A stretch of 64,000 nucleotides of DNA, taken from the NCBI GenBank assembly GCA_036374135.1, contig DASUUK010000015.1, positions 51,771 through 115,770 of the forward strand, given 5' to 3'. The DNA comes from Euzebyales bacterium. GTDB lineage: Bacteria; Actinomycetota; Nitriliruptoria; Euzebyales; JAHELV01. Numbering within the stretch: position 1 is the stretch's first letter; the number at the start of each line of letters is the position of its first letter. The notes beneath the pieces are model-generated. The model ran no database searches. It saw nothing but the letters and a program-made list of their open reading frames with translations, and was not told the origin of the DNA. Shown piece by piece: positions 45,179 through 53,972 of the stretch. Made by a program: the position numbers and the translations under genes.

Positions 45179-45227
45179 TCCTTCCATCTGCCCGCCGCGG
45201 AGTGCACACTTCACGCCGAGCGATCCC

Positions 45228-46649
45228 ATGGGGGCTGCGATGTGGGCGAACCGGCTGCGCCGGACGCTGGTGGTTGCGGTGGTCAGCGCGATGCTGCTCG
45301 GCCTGGTCGCACCGGCCACCGCCGAGTCGCGCAGAGCCACGCCGGTCGCCGTCCGCGGTGCCACGTGGCGGGTGCGTCACAGCAACAGCGCGGGTCCGCC
45401 GCACCGGGTGTTCCGCTACGGGCGCGTCGGCGACGTACAGGTGATGGGGGACTGGAACCGCGACGGCGTGTCGAGCCCCGGCGTCGTCCGCGGCAACCGG
45501 TGGCTGCTGCGCAACTGGCCCAGCGGCGGCCCGCCCGGGTGGCGCTTCCGGTTCGGGCGGCGTGGCGACGTGCCGGTGGTGGGGGACTGGAATGGCGACG
45601 GTCGGACGACGATCGGTGTGATGCGCGGGAACCGGTGGCTGCTGCGCAACCGGTTGAGCGGTGGCCCCGCGGGGCGCGACCTCCGGTTCGGGCGGCGTGG
45701 CGACGTGCCGGTGGTGGGGGACTGGAACGGCGACGGTCGGACGACGATCGGTGTGGTGCGCGGGAACCGGTGGCTGCTGCGCAACAGCAACACCGGTGGT
45801 CCGCCGCATCATGACTTCCGGTTCGGGCGGCGTGGCGAGGTACCGGTGGTGGGGGACTGGAACCGTGACGGCCGGACCACGATCGGCATGGTGCGCGGGC
45901 GGCGGTGGCGGCTGCGCAACCGCTTCAGCGGCGGGCCGCCGCATCGGTCCTACGGGTACGGCGCGTGCGGCGACGTCTTCGTCAGCACCCAGTCGGCCAG
46001 GACGACACCCGGCGTGCCGCCCTCGCTCACATCGACGGAGTGGACGACCCTGCCGACATCGCGGAAGGTCGTCGCGTTGACGTTCGACGCCGGAGCCAAT
46101 GCGGCGGCCGCGAGGTCGATCCTGTCGACCCTCGAGCGCAAGCGCGCACGGGGGACGTTCTTCGTGACAGGTCGGTGGCTGGCCCGGCACCCCCGCCTCG
46201 GACGGGCGATCGCCGGCCGGTACCCGACGGGCAACCACACCTGGTCCCACCCGGACCTCACGACGCTGGCCGACAGACGGGTCCGCAGCCAGATCGTCGA
46301 CACGGACCGCCGGATCCGGTCGACGACGGGCACCGAACCTCGGCCGTGGTTCCGCTTCCCGTTCGGCGCGCGCGACGCCCGGACGATCCGGATCGCCAGG
46401 TGCCTGCAGTACGGGTCGGTCCGGTGGACCGTCGACACGCTCGGATGGAAGGGCACATCGGGCGGGCAGAGCGTGAACTCGGTCGTCCGGCGCGTCCTCG
46501 ACGGACTCCGCCCCGGCGCGATCATCCTCATGCACGTCGGTTCGCACCCCACCGACCGGTCGACCCTCGACGCGGACGCGTTGCCACGCATCATCGACGC
46601 CCTCCGCGCCCGCGGGTACGGACTGGTGACGCTGGATCGGTACGGCTGA
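45228..46649 (+). CDS. Secreted polysaccharide deacetylase with FG-GAP/VCBS-like repeats
   Basis: 473 residues; ATG 45240 is the alternative. A signal peptide (LRRTLVVAVVSAMLLGLVAPATA) directs export. About five 45-residue repeats (residues 43-250) contain RFGRRGDVPVVGDWNGDGRT, a calcium-loop-like DxNxDG motif as in FG-GAP/VCBS repeats. The C-terminal NodB domain starts VVALTFDAGANAAAA; the usual TFDDG is DAG here, so one metal-binding or catalytic Asp is changed. NHTWSHPD supplies the metal-binding histidines and RFPFGARD is motif 3. It probably deacetylates cell-wall or external glycans. Polysaccharide binding by the repeats is inference. Confidence 0.85.
   Translation: MGAAMWANRLRRTLVVAVVSAMLLGLVAPATAESRRATPVAVRGATWRVRHSNSAGPPHRVFRYGRVGDVQVMGDWNRDGVSSPGVVRGNRWLLRNWPSGGPPGWRFRFGRRGDVPVVGDWNGDGRTTIGVMRGNRWLLRNRLSGGPAGRDLRFGRRGDVPVVGDWNGDGRTTIGVVRGNRWLLRNSNTGGPPHHDFRFGRRGEVPVVGDWNRDGRTTIGMVRGRRWRLRNRFSGGPPHRSYGYGACGDVFVSTQSARTTPGVPPSLTSTEWTTLPTSRKVVALTFDAGANAAAARSILSTLERKRARGTFFVTGRWLARHPRLGRAIAGRYPTGNHTWSHPDLTTLADRRVRSQIVDTDRRIRSTTGTEPRPWFRFPFGARDARTIRIARCLQYGSVRWTVDTLGWKGTSGGQSVNSVVRRVLDGLRPGAIILMHVGSHPTDRSTLDADALPRIIDALRARGYGLVTLDRYG
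45354..45980 (+). repeat. Five in-frame 135-bp direct repeats in the deacetylase gene
   Basis: Units start at about 45354, 45489, 45624, 45759 and 45894. Units 2 to 4 are nearly identical in DNA, including silent positions, over stretches such as CGGTTCGGGCGGCGTGGCGA, while units 1 and 5 are diverged. This points to recent expansion or gene conversion in the centre of the array. Confidence 0.85.
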
Positions 46650-46883
46650 CGGCGGGTCGTCGTCGTCGCCGTGCGGGCACACCGCCAAACGCGGCCGATG
46701 CAACAGTGCGATGTTGCGTCGCGCGTCCATGGCATCCGGTGTCGGCCCGAAAGCGGGCAACCACCAGAAGGCACGCCGGTGCGAACTGCCGGGTTTCGGT
46801 GGTGCGACGATGTACCTCCCAGCCCGACGCGATCGCGTAGTCGAAGCTTCGTCGGCCGATGACCACCGGGGCTCGTCGCCGGC

Positions 46884-47498
46884 TCACGCGGCGGGGGGTG
46901 ATGAACCGTCGGCGACGGTCACACGCTCGCGGATGTCGCAGCCCTCGATGTGGTCGTTGACCATGCCGGTGGCCTGCATCAGCGCGTAACAGGACGTCGG
47001 ACCGACGAACCGGAACCCCCGTCGTTTGAGCGCAGCGGTCATGGCCGTCGACTCGTCGGTCCTGTCCGGAACGTCCTCGAACGACCGCGGTGCCGGTCCC
47101 GGCGGCGGCGCGAAGGACCAGAGCAGGTCGCACAGCGACTCACCGCGCTCGGCCATCTGCACGCAGGCGCGAGCGTTCATGATCGTCGCCTCGATCTTGG
47201 CGCGGTTGCGGACGATCCCGTCGTTGTCGAGCAGACGCGCGCGGTCGTCCTCGGTGAATGCCGCGACCTTCGCGATGTCGAACCCGGCGAACGCCTCGCG
47301 GAACGCCGGGCGCTTGCGGAGGATCACCAGCCACGAAAGGCCCGACTGGAACGCTTCGAGCGAGATCCGCTCGAACAATCCGCGGTCCGTGTGGACCGGT
47401 CGGCCCCACTCGTTGTCGTGGTACTCCTCGTACACGTCGTTGCCGTGCGCCCACGCGCAGCGGTGGACGCCGTCCGCGCTGGCGACGATGTCCTTCAT
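46884..47498 (-). CDS. tag: DNA-3-methyladenine glycosylase I
   Basis: 204 residues. Tag removes 3-methyladenine from DNA. HRCAWAHGND begins the fold; the structural zinc ligands are C14, H27 (YHDNEWG), H183 and C187 (NDHIEGCDIRE). FERISLEAFQSGLSW contains the helix-hairpin-helix entry and SFAPPPGPAP precedes GFRFVGPTSCYALMQATGMV. The ATG overlaps the lgt stop by four bases, an unusual pairing of DNA repair with lipoprotein biogenesis that probably reflects shared transcription only. Converges on the deacetylase gene across a 234-base gap with no clear terminator. Confidence 0.94.
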   Translation of the reverse strand: MKDIVASADGVHRCAWAHGNDVYEEYHDNEWGRPVHTDRGLFERISLEAFQSGLSWLVILRKRPAFREAFAGFDIAKVAAFTEDDRARLLDNDGIVRNRAKIEATIMNARACVQMAERGESLCDLLWSFAPPPGPAPRSFEDVPDRTDESTAMTAALKRRGFRFVGPTSCYALMQATGMVNDHIEGCDIRERVTVADGSSPPAA

Positions 47499-48481
47499 GG
47501 TCCGGCAGGGGTGGTGCGTGCCTGGTCGCTCTCCTCCGCCGACCGGTCGTCGTCGACGGTCGTCGACGCATCCCGCCCCGCACCTGACGGATCGTCGGTG
47601 TCGGCGGGCGCGGCGGAGCCGTGTGGGAGCGCGCCGTCGGTGGAGTGCGCCGACACATCGTCGTCGACGTCGATCGGTGTGCCGACCGGCCGGTCGGGAC
47701 CGTGTCGCTGCCACCACCACAGGCCGACCAGCCCGCCGACGCACACGGCGAGCGCGATCCAGTTGTTGCGCGACAGGCCCAGGAGGCGGAACGTCGTGTC
47801 GGTCCGGAGCAGCTCGACGAAGAAGCGGACGAGCCCGTATCCGGCGAGGTACGCGAACCCCAGCGAGCCCTGACGCAGCCGCCGGTTCGTGCCCAGCCAC
47901 AGCAGCACGCCGACGAGCAGGAGGTTCAGCAGCGACTCGTACAGGAAGGTCGGATGGAACGTGGCGAAGTCGGTGTAGGGCTCGACGCGGAAGGGCGGTT
48001 CGACCGCCAACGCCCACGGCAGGTCCGTCGGCGTGCCGTACAGCTCCTGGTTGAAGTAGTTGCCCCACCGGCCGACCGCTTGGGCCAGCGGCAGACCCGG
48101 AAGGATCGCGTCGACCGCGGCCGGCAGCGGCATGCCGAGACGTCGCGCCTGCCACAGACCGACGAGGATGCCGATCGTGAGACCCCCGAAGAGCGCGAGG
48201 CCGCCCTCCCACAGGTACAGCACGGCCCACGGGCGCTCCGCGAAGTCGCCCGAGTGGGTGATGACGTAACCCATGCGCCCGCCGAGCAGTCCGGCCAGCA
48301 CGGCAATGAAACCGACGCGGTCAACCTGGTCGGGGTCACCGCCGAGTGCCGCCCACCGCCGGCGGCCGAGGACGATCGCCAGCAGCACGCCGATGCCGAT
48401 CAGCACGCCGTAGTAGTGGATCGTCAACGGCCCGATCTCGATGAGCTGGCCGGGCGGTGGCGGTATCGTCGCGAGGATCAT
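47495..48481 (-). CDS. lgt: Prolipoprotein diacylglyceryl transferase
   Basis: 328 residues with about seven membrane helices. Lgt attaches diacylglycerol to the lipobox cysteine of prelipoproteins. HYYGVLIGIGVLLA, GGRMGYVITH, EGGLALFGGL and the signature GRWGNYFNQELYG are present, and HPTFLYESLLNLLL follows. The C-terminal tail of about 65 acidic residues is an extension seen in actinobacterial members. The ATG lies eight bases after TAGCGT on this strand, so the message is probably leaderless. Confidence 0.95.
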   Translation of the reverse strand: MILATIPPPPGQLIEIGPLTIHYYGVLIGIGVLLAIVLGRRRWAALGGDPDQVDRVGFIAVLAGLLGGRMGYVITHSGDFAERPWAVLYLWEGGLALFGGLTIGILVGLWQARRLGMPLPAAVDAILPGLPLAQAVGRWGNYFNQELYGTPTDLPWALAVEPPFRVEPYTDFATFHPTFLYESLLNLLLVGVLLWLGTNRRLRQGSLGFAYLAGYGLVRFFVELLRTDTTFRLLGLSRNNWIALAVCVGGLVGLWWWQRHGPDRPVGTPIDVDDDVSAHSTDGALPHGSAAPADTDDPSGAGRDASTTVDDDRSAEESDQARTTPAGP

Positions 48482-48489
48482 GGCTGCAG

Positions 48490-48495
48490 ACGCTA
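48490..48495 (-). promoter_or_regulatory. Probable -10 box of leaderless lgt
   Basis: TAGCGT on the reverse strand is eight bases before the ATG of lgt and no Shine-Dalgarno sequence is visible. Same arrangement as for dinB and hisI. Confidence 0.45.
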
Positions 48496-48564
48496 CCGTG
48501 ACACGTCGGTGCTGGCGATCCCATCGCCATCGGCGCGACCGACAGCCGGCACGGGGACCGGACC

Positions 48565-49215
48565 CTAGTTGAGCGTCGCGCCGGCGGGGCCCTGCGGGCG
48601 CAGCACGGCGACGTGTCCAAGCCTGCGCAGCAGCTTGTGCTCGCGCCGCAGGAACCGGATGGTCGCGCGGAGCCGGTCGTTCAGGGAATCGATCTCGAGC
48701 AGCTGCTGCTGCTCGGACAGCTGCAGCTCGGCCGCGCACGCAGCCAGCCACGCGAGGGCCGACGGGTTGGACGGAAGGCGTCCCGCGAGCTGTTCGCCGG
48801 CGCCGATGTCCCGCAGGTACGCCTCGAGCATGTTGCGCAGCACCGCGACCAGCCGGCTGGCCCCGGCATCGGTCGGGCGCTCATCGAGGAGCTCGACCCG
48901 TGCGCTCAGGTAGTCGCGGTCGTCGAGCAGCTCGGTGACCCGGAAGCGCTCCGCGCCGCGGGTGACGATGTTGGCGCGTCCGTCCTCGAGTCGCTCGACA
49001 CGGACGATCTCGGCGACGGTGCCGACGTCGTACACGTCGGCACGGCCACGCTCGGCCCGCCCGTAGCGGATCGCGACGACACCGAAGCGTCGGTCGGCGG
49101 CCAGGCAGTCGGCGAGCAGTTCGCGGTAGCGCGGTTCGAAGATGTGCAACGGCAGTGGGCGCCCGGGGAACAGCACGACATGAAGGGGGAACAGGGGGAC
49201 CACGCGGCTCACCAT
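48565..49215 (-). CDS. LON peptidase substrate-binding domain protein
   Basis: 216 residues. It has only the N-terminal (PUA-like) domain of Lon: PLFPLHVVLFPGRPLPLHIFE (ends trimmed: FPLHVVLFPG and LHIFEPRYREL), FGVVAIRYGR, VGTVAEIVRVERLEDGR and a helical C-terminal part with EQQQLLEIDSLNDRLRA. There is no ATPase or protease part. Such stand-alone proteins are common in actinobacteria and of unknown role, possibly substrate adaptors. It is divergent from hisD. An 11-codon micro-ORF precedes it and overlaps its start. Confidence 0.9.
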   Translation of the reverse strand: MVSRVVPLFPLHVVLFPGRPLPLHIFEPRYRELLADCLAADRRFGVVAIRYGRAERGRADVYDVGTVAEIVRVERLEDGRANIVTRGAERFRVTELLDDRDYLSARVELLDERPTDAGASRLVAVLRNMLEAYLRDIGAGEQLAGRLPSNPSALAWLAACAAELQLSEQQQLLEIDSLNDRLRATIRFLRREHKLLRRLGHVAVLRPQGPAGATLN

Positions 49216-49244
49216 TTCCGGCCCGCACGTCGGGGGTTCGCCAT
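49209..49244 (-). CDS. Micro-ORF, 11 codons, overlapping the LON-domain gene start
   Basis: On the reverse strand TAGCCT is followed by six bases and ATG 49242-49244. The frame encodes MANPRRAGRKW and its TGA (49209-49211) lies one base after the ATG of the LON-domain gene (ATGGTGA). This would be a leaderless upstream ORF coupled to the main gene. Evidence is positional only. Confidence 0.35.
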   Translation of the reverse strand: MANPRRAGRKW

Positions 49245-49337
49245 GCTCAAAGGCTACGTGTCCGACGGCCTCCTCGCCGCGCCCCACGCTAGGCTTCGCC
49301 GACGACGGCCTCGAGCAGCGGAGCGGTGGATCACCCG

Positions 49338-50669
49338 ATGTTGACGCGAAGTGACGTGCGTGACGAGCACGGCGACCTGCACGCGATCGTTCGCCCCGCT
49401 GACGACGAGGCCATGGAGCAGGTCCGTGACAGCGTGGCGACCACTGTCGCGGCCGTCCGCGAGCGGGGTGACGTGGCGGTCGGAGAGTTGACCGCGCGCT
49501 TCGACGGCTGGCACGGTGACGTCTGGGAGGTTCCCGCCGACGAGCGCGCCGCCGCGACGGCGGCGCTCGACCCGGATCTGCGGGCCGCGCTGGGGCGGGC
49601 GGCCGAACAGGTCCGGTGGTTCCACGCCCGAGCGCTGCCGGACGACTGGATCGCCGACCACGACGGTGCCCGCCTGGGCCTGGTGTTCCGACCCCTGCGC
49701 CGCGTCGGCGTCTACGTGCCGGGCGGGCTGGGCGCCTACCCGTCAACGGTGCTGATGACTGTCGTGCCGGCCCGGGTGGCCGGCGTCGACGAGATCGTCG
49801 TCTGCACGCCGCCCGGACCGGACGGCTCGGTGAACCCCACCATCCTCGCCGCGGCGGAGATCACCGGCGCCGACCGCGTGTTGCGGATCGGCGGAGCGCA
49901 AGCCATTGCCGCGATGGCGTACGGGACCGCCTCGGTGCCGAGGTGCGACAAGATCGTGGGGCCCGGGAACGCGTACGTGGCCGAGGCCAAGATGCAGGTC
50001 GCCGCCTCCGGGGTTTGCGGCATCGACGCCCAGGCGGGGACCACCGAGGTCGCGATCATCGCCGACCACACCGCGGACCCGCGGCTGGTGGCCTGTGACC
50101 TGGTCGCGCAGGCGGAGCACGATCCGCGGGCCCTGTGCCTGTTGATCACGCCGGACGCCGGTCTGATCGACCGCACCCTCGCGGCGCTGGAGGAGGAGGT
50201 CGCCCACACGCGGCACACCGAGCGGGTCCGCACGGCGCTGCGTGACCGGGGTGTCGCGCTGCTGGTGCGTGACCTCGACCAGGCGGTTGCGGCCGCTGAC
50301 GCGTTCGCCGCCGAGCATCTGGAGGTCCAGACGGAGAACGCACCGGCGGTCGCCGCGCGCGTCCGCGCAGCCGGTGCGATCTTCGTCGGCCACGACACAC
50401 CGGTCGCGCTCGGCGACTACTGCGCGGGCCCCAACCACACGCTGCCGACGGGTGGGACCGCCCGGTTCTGCAACGGTCTGTCGACCGCGGACTTCGTCGT
50501 GCGGGTGAACTGGGTGGAGTACGGGCGCGACGCGCTCGGTGACCTGCTGCCCGTCGTGGATGCGTTGGCGGCCGCGGAGGATCTGCCGGCACACGCCGCG
50601 GCCGTCCGCGCGCGGCTGGAGACGGCCGACGCCGTCACGGGTGGACCACGTGACGTCGCCGGTGCCTGA
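49338..50669 (+). CDS. hisD: Histidinol dehydrogenase
   Basis: 443 residues from ATG 49338 (GTG 49326 would add four). HisD performs the last two oxidations to histidine with NAD and zinc. FRPLRRVGVYVPGG, GPGNAYVAEAK, GIDAQAGTTEVAIIAD and DLVAQAEHDP (zinc ligands Gln and His), AEHLEVQTENA and GPNHTLPTGGTARF are all present. It opens the histidine cluster, divergent from the LON-domain gene; TAGGCT at about 49289 may be its -10 box. It overlaps hisC by 20 bases. Confidence 0.95.
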   Translation: MLTRSDVRDEHGDLHAIVRPADDEAMEQVRDSVATTVAAVRERGDVAVGELTARFDGWHGDVWEVPADERAAATAALDPDLRAALGRAAEQVRWFHARALPDDWIADHDGARLGLVFRPLRRVGVYVPGGLGAYPSTVLMTVVPARVAGVDEIVVCTPPGPDGSVNPTILAAAEITGADRVLRIGGAQAIAAMAYGTASVPRCDKIVGPGNAYVAEAKMQVAASGVCGIDAQAGTTEVAIIADHTADPRLVACDLVAQAEHDPRALCLLITPDAGLIDRTLAALEEEVAHTRHTERVRTALRDRGVALLVRDLDQAVAAADAFAAEHLEVQTENAPAVAARVRAAGAIFVGHDTPVALGDYCAGPNHTLPTGGTARFCNGLSTADFVVRVNWVEYGRDALGDLLPVVDALAAAEDLPAHAAAVRARLETADAVTGGPRDVAGA

Positions 50670-51738
50670 GGCGGGTCCGGTGGGGCGGGTCCCCGTCCGC
50701 GACGACCTGCTCGGCACGACGCCGTACGGGGCGCCGCAGCTCGACGTTGCCGTCCGCCTGAACACCAACGAGACGCCGTACCCACCGCCGCAGGCGTTCT
50801 TCGACCGGCTGGCGGCGCGGCTGCCGGCACTGCCGCTGCAGCGGTACCCGGACCGCCAGGTCAGCGACCTGCGTACGGGGCTGGGTGCGCGCTTCGGGCG
50901 TGGCGCGGACGAGGTGTGGGCGGCCGCGGGATCGAACGAGGTGCTGCTACAGCTGTTCCAGGCGTACGGTGGTCCCGGACGTCGTCTGCTGCTGACCAGG
51001 CCCGGGTACTCGGCGCATCCGTTGATCGCGCGCGCCGCGTCGACCGACGTGGTCGCGGTGGATCTGGTGTCCGACTTCACGCTCGACCCAGTCGCGGCGA
51101 CCGACGCGGCCAAGCGCTCCGGGGCCCACGTGATCTGCGTCGCCAGTCCCCACAACCCCGCCGGCACCCTCGTCGCCCCCGACGTCGTCCGGGCGTTGCA
51201 CGATGCCAGCGACGCGTTGGTGGTCGTGGACGAGGCGTACGTCGAGTTCGCCGACGACGGCGCCAGCGCGGTCCGACTGCTCGACGAGCTCGACCGACTG
51301 GTGGTGTGCCGGACGTTCTCGAAGGCGTGGCGCCTGGCCGGGTTGCGGTTGGGCTACCTGCTGGCGCCGCCGTGGGTGATCGACGACCTGCGCAAGGTCC
51401 GCCTGCCCTACCACCTCGACGCGATCACCCAGACCGCGGGACTGGTGGCGCTCGAGCTGGCCGACGCCATGACGGCGCACGTCGCCGAGATCGTCGCCGA
51501 ACGCGACTGGCTGACCGCCTGCCTGGCGGAGCTGCCGGGCCTGCACCCGTTCCCGTCACAGGCCAACTTCGTACTGGTGCGCGCACCGGACGACACGCTG
51601 TTCGACCGCCTGCTCGACCACGGCGTGCTGGTCCGCGACTTCGCCCACGCGCCGGGCCTGACCAACTGCGTCCGCGTCACCGTCGGCACGCGGGCCGAGC
51701 ATGACGCGCTGCTGGCCGCCCTGCACCGGGTGCTGTAG
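50650..51738 (+). CDS. hisC: Histidinol-phosphate aminotransferase
   Basis: 362 residues from GTG 50650, with GGTGG five bases upstream; GTG 50641 is possible. The PLP lysine is K225 in CRTFSKAWRLAGLRLGY. VRLNTNETPYPPP, AGSNEVLLQLFQAYGG, SPHNPAGTLV and VVVDEAYVEFA are family motifs. It converts imidazole acetol phosphate to histidinol phosphate with glutamate. Last forward gene before the reversed DUF4230 gene. Confidence 0.94.
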   Translation: MTSPVPEAGPVGRVPVRDDLLGTTPYGAPQLDVAVRLNTNETPYPPPQAFFDRLAARLPALPLQRYPDRQVSDLRTGLGARFGRGADEVWAAAGSNEVLLQLFQAYGGPGRRLLLTRPGYSAHPLIARAASTDVVAVDLVSDFTLDPVAATDAAKRSGAHVICVASPHNPAGTLVAPDVVRALHDASDALVVVDEAYVEFADDGASAVRLLDELDRLVVCRTFSKAWRLAGLRLGYLLAPPWVIDDLRKVRLPYHLDAITQTAGLVALELADAMTAHVAEIVAERDWLTACLAELPGLHPFPSQANFVLVRAPDDTLFDRLLDHGVLVRDFAHAPGLTNCVRVTVGTRAEHDALLAALHRVL

Positions 51739-51766
51739 CGCGACGCAACGTCGGAGGTCCACGAGG

Positions 51767-51806
51767 CGCATCTGCACGCCCGTGCGTCACTGGTACACGT
51801 GATGCG
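51767..51806. terminator. Possible terminator between hisC and the DUF4230 gene
   Basis: CGCATC (51767-51772) and GATGCG (51801-51806) can pair, enclosing a smaller GCAC/GTGC hairpin. It lies between converging gene ends. No T-run. Weak. Confidence 0.3.
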
Positions 51807-51823
51807 GAGCGGCCGACGATACG

Positions 51824-52612
51824 TCAGTCGAAGACGACAGTGACGTCGCGGAACCCCAGTGACGTCAGCAGGCTGCGCAGCATCGCCTCGGTGTTGCGGT
51901 TGGCGAGCTCGACAAGCCCGCTCTCGGTGGCCGCGCGCTCCAGGCGGCCCTCCGCCATCCGGTACAGAGGCTGGTCATCGGTCGGCGAGTCGGAGAACAG
52001 GCCGGCCAGACGATCGAGCAGGCCGCGTTCGCGACTGAACACGTAGCTGCGGTCGGGGTCGACGTTGGCCTCGGTGAGCTCGGCGTCGGGCAGGCGGATC
52101 GTCACGCGCTCACGTGCGTCGTCGACGGCGACCGCGTCCTCGCCGAGGTCGGAGAAGTCGACCGCGGCGTCCACAGTACCGACCGCGACGAACAGGGTGC
52201 GCTCACCCGCGATCTGACGGGGCAGGTTGCGAACGGTGTCCTCACTGTCGACGATCACCTGGAACTCGCCGGTGGCGGCGTGGAACTCCGCGAGATCGCG
52301 CACCGCCAGCAACACGGCGGGCTGGGTGCGGTCGACGGTGTCGCGGTCGAACGGGTTGAAGCCGGACACCAGGCGCCCGAGCAGCAGCAGCGCGACCAAC
52401 GTCGAGCCCAGCACGACCAGGCCGATCACCAGCAGCCAGCGACCGGGACCGCCCCGTCGCGGGGGTCCGGTCAGTCCGGTCACGGCGCGCCGGGTGTCGC
52501 GCGCGTCGGGCGCCGGTGTGCGCGGGACCTGCGGTCGCGTGTCGGCCGGCGTCACCTCGTACGTGTCGTCGTACGTGTCGTCGCCGTCGCTGCGGAGCCA
52601 GGTTGGGTTCAT
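51824..52612 (-). CDS. DUF4230 family membrane protein
   Basis: 262 residues. A disordered, acidic and proline-rich N-terminus of about 55 residues, one membrane helix (about 58-80, LVIGLVVLGSTLVALLLLG) and an external domain with FQVIVDSEDTVRNLPRQIAG and FVAVGTVDAAVDFSDLG, which fits DUF4230. The function of this family is unknown. It lies against the direction of the his genes, splitting hisC from hisB, and shares a short divergent promoter region with hisB. Confidence 0.82.
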   Translation of the reverse strand: MNPTWLRSDGDDTYDDTYEVTPADTRPQVPRTPAPDARDTRRAVTGLTGPPRRGGPGRWLLVIGLVVLGSTLVALLLLGRLVSGFNPFDRDTVDRTQPAVLLAVRDLAEFHAATGEFQVIVDSEDTVRNLPRQIAGERTLFVAVGTVDAAVDFSDLGEDAVAVDDARERVTIRLPDAELTEANVDPDRSYVFSRERGLLDRLAGLFSDSPTDDQPLYRMAEGRLERAATESGLVELANRNTEAMLRSLLTSLGFRDVTVVFD

Positions 52613-52638
52613 GCCGCTGCACCGTCCCCCGTTTCGCC

Positions 52639-52644
52639 TACGCT
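52639..52644 (+). promoter_or_regulatory. Possible -10 box for the hisB operon
   Basis: TACGCT lies 33 bases before the hisB GTG in the 65-base gap divergent from the DUF4230 gene. AAGGA follows ten bases before the start codon. No -35 was recognised. Confidence 0.35.
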
Positions 52645-52677
52645 GTCGGCGGCACCCACAGCAAGGATTGCAGGCCC

Positions 52678-53259
52678 GTGAGTCGTACCGCTTCCGTACA
52701 CCGCACGACCGGCGAGACCGATGTCAAGGTGGATCTCGATCTCAATGGTACAGGAGCGACCACCATCCGGACAGGGGTGCCGTTCTTCGATCACATGCTC
52801 GCCCAGCTCGGGCGCCATGGCCGCATCGACCTGTCGGTCCACACCGAGGGAGACCTCGAGGTGGACGCGCACCACACCGTCGAGGACACGGCCATCGCGC
52901 TCGGGAGCGCGCTGGCGGAGGCGCTCGGCGACAAGGCGGGCGTGGAGCGCTTCGGCGACGCCACGGTGCCGATCGACGAGGCGCTCGTGCGGGTGGCCAT
53001 CGACCTCTCCGGCCGCCCGTACCTGGTGTATGACGCCATGACGCCCGTCGCGCTGATCGGTACCTACGAGAGCTCGCTGACGAAGCACTTCTTCGAGGCG
53101 CTCGCCGCCAACGCGAGGATCACGCTGCACGTCCAGAAGCTGTCAGGCGACAACAGCCACCACATCCAGGAGGCGGTCTTCAAGGCGGTCGCGGTGGCGC
53201 TGCGGCGCGCCGTCGCCGTCACCGGCTCGGGCGTGCCGTCCACCAAGGGAACACTGTGA
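52678..53259 (+). CDS. hisB: Imidazoleglycerol-phosphate dehydratase
   Basis: 193 residues from GTG 52678, the single-function form without a phosphatase domain. TGVPFFDHMLAQLGRHG, DAHHTVEDTAIALG and SGDNSHHIQEAVFKA supply the manganese-binding histidines. FFEALAANARITLHV is also typical. It dehydrates IGP to imidazole acetol phosphate. It overlaps hisH by four bases. Confidence 0.96.
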   Translation: MSRTASVHRTTGETDVKVDLDLNGTGATTIRTGVPFFDHMLAQLGRHGRIDLSVHTEGDLEVDAHHTVEDTAIALGSALAEALGDKAGVERFGDATVPIDEALVRVAIDLSGRPYLVYDAMTPVALIGTYESSLTKHFFEALAANARITLHVQKLSGDNSHHIQEAVFKAVAVALRRAVAVTGSGVPSTKGTL

Positions 53260-53972
53260 GTGCGGTCGCCGGGGCCGGTGTGCCGCACGAGGTCGCCGGG
53301 CCGAGCAGCGGCGGTGGTGGAGCCGCCGCTCGCCGACCGGTCACGGCGGCCGTGCTCAACTACGAGGCGGGCAACGTGCGGTCCGCGCAACGTGCGCTGC
53401 TACGTGCGGGGGCCGACGCCTTCATCACCGGTGACGGTGCCGCGGCGGCCGGTGCCGATCTGCTCGTGGTGCCCGGTGTCGGGCACTTCGGGCAGTGCGT
53501 GCGCCACTTCCGCGCTGCCGGGTTCGAGTCGTTGGTGCGCGACTGGACCGCGGCGCAGCGTCCACTGCTGGGGATCTGCGTGGGCATGCAGATCCTGTAC
53601 GCCGGCAGCGACGAGGATCCCGCGGCCGAGGGCCTCGGGCTCCTGCCGGGCCACGTCCGGCGCCTACCGGGTGACGTCGTGGTGCCCCACATGGGCTGGG
53701 ACGTCGTCCGTGTCGTGCGGGACGACCCGGCCGTCACCGGCCTCGACGGGCAGCGGTGCTACTTCACGCACAGCTACTACGCGGACCCGGCCCACGACGG
53801 CCACGTGCTCGCGGTCTGCGACTACGGCCCCGGGTTCCCGTGCGTCGTGCGGACCCGATCGGTGCTCGGGCTGCAGTTCCACCCAGAGAAGTCCGCGGAC
53901 GTCGGCGCGAGGATGCTGCGCGACCTCGTCGCCTCGGTCCACCAGGGCCGTGTCGGCGCGGAGGTCGTGTGA
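53256..53972 (+). CDS. hisH: Imidazole glycerol phosphate synthase, glutaminase subunit
   Basis: 238 residues, GTG start. A Gly/Ala-rich leader of about 28 residues precedes the class I amidotransferase domain: VLNYEAGNVRSAQRAL, VPGVGHFGQCV, the nucleophile C108 in GICVGMQILY, and LGLQFHPEKS with His and Glu of the triad. It supplies ammonia to HisF. TGATG overlap with hisA. Confidence 0.94.
   Translation: MSAVAGAGVPHEVAGPSSGGGGAAARRPVTAAVLNYEAGNVRSAQRALLRAGADAFITGDGAAAAGADLLVVPGVGHFGQCVRHFRAAGFESLVRDWTAAQRPLLGICVGMQILYAGSDEDPAAEGLGLLPGHVRRLPGDVVVPHMGWDVVRVVRDDPAVTGLDGQRCYFTHSYYADPAHDGHVLAVCDYGPGFPCVVRTRSVLGLQFHPEKSADVGARMLRDLVASVHQGRVGAEVV

Noticed and set aside
45354..45980. CRISPR-like array
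   Set aside because: Repeats are contiguous, in frame and coding, without spacers.
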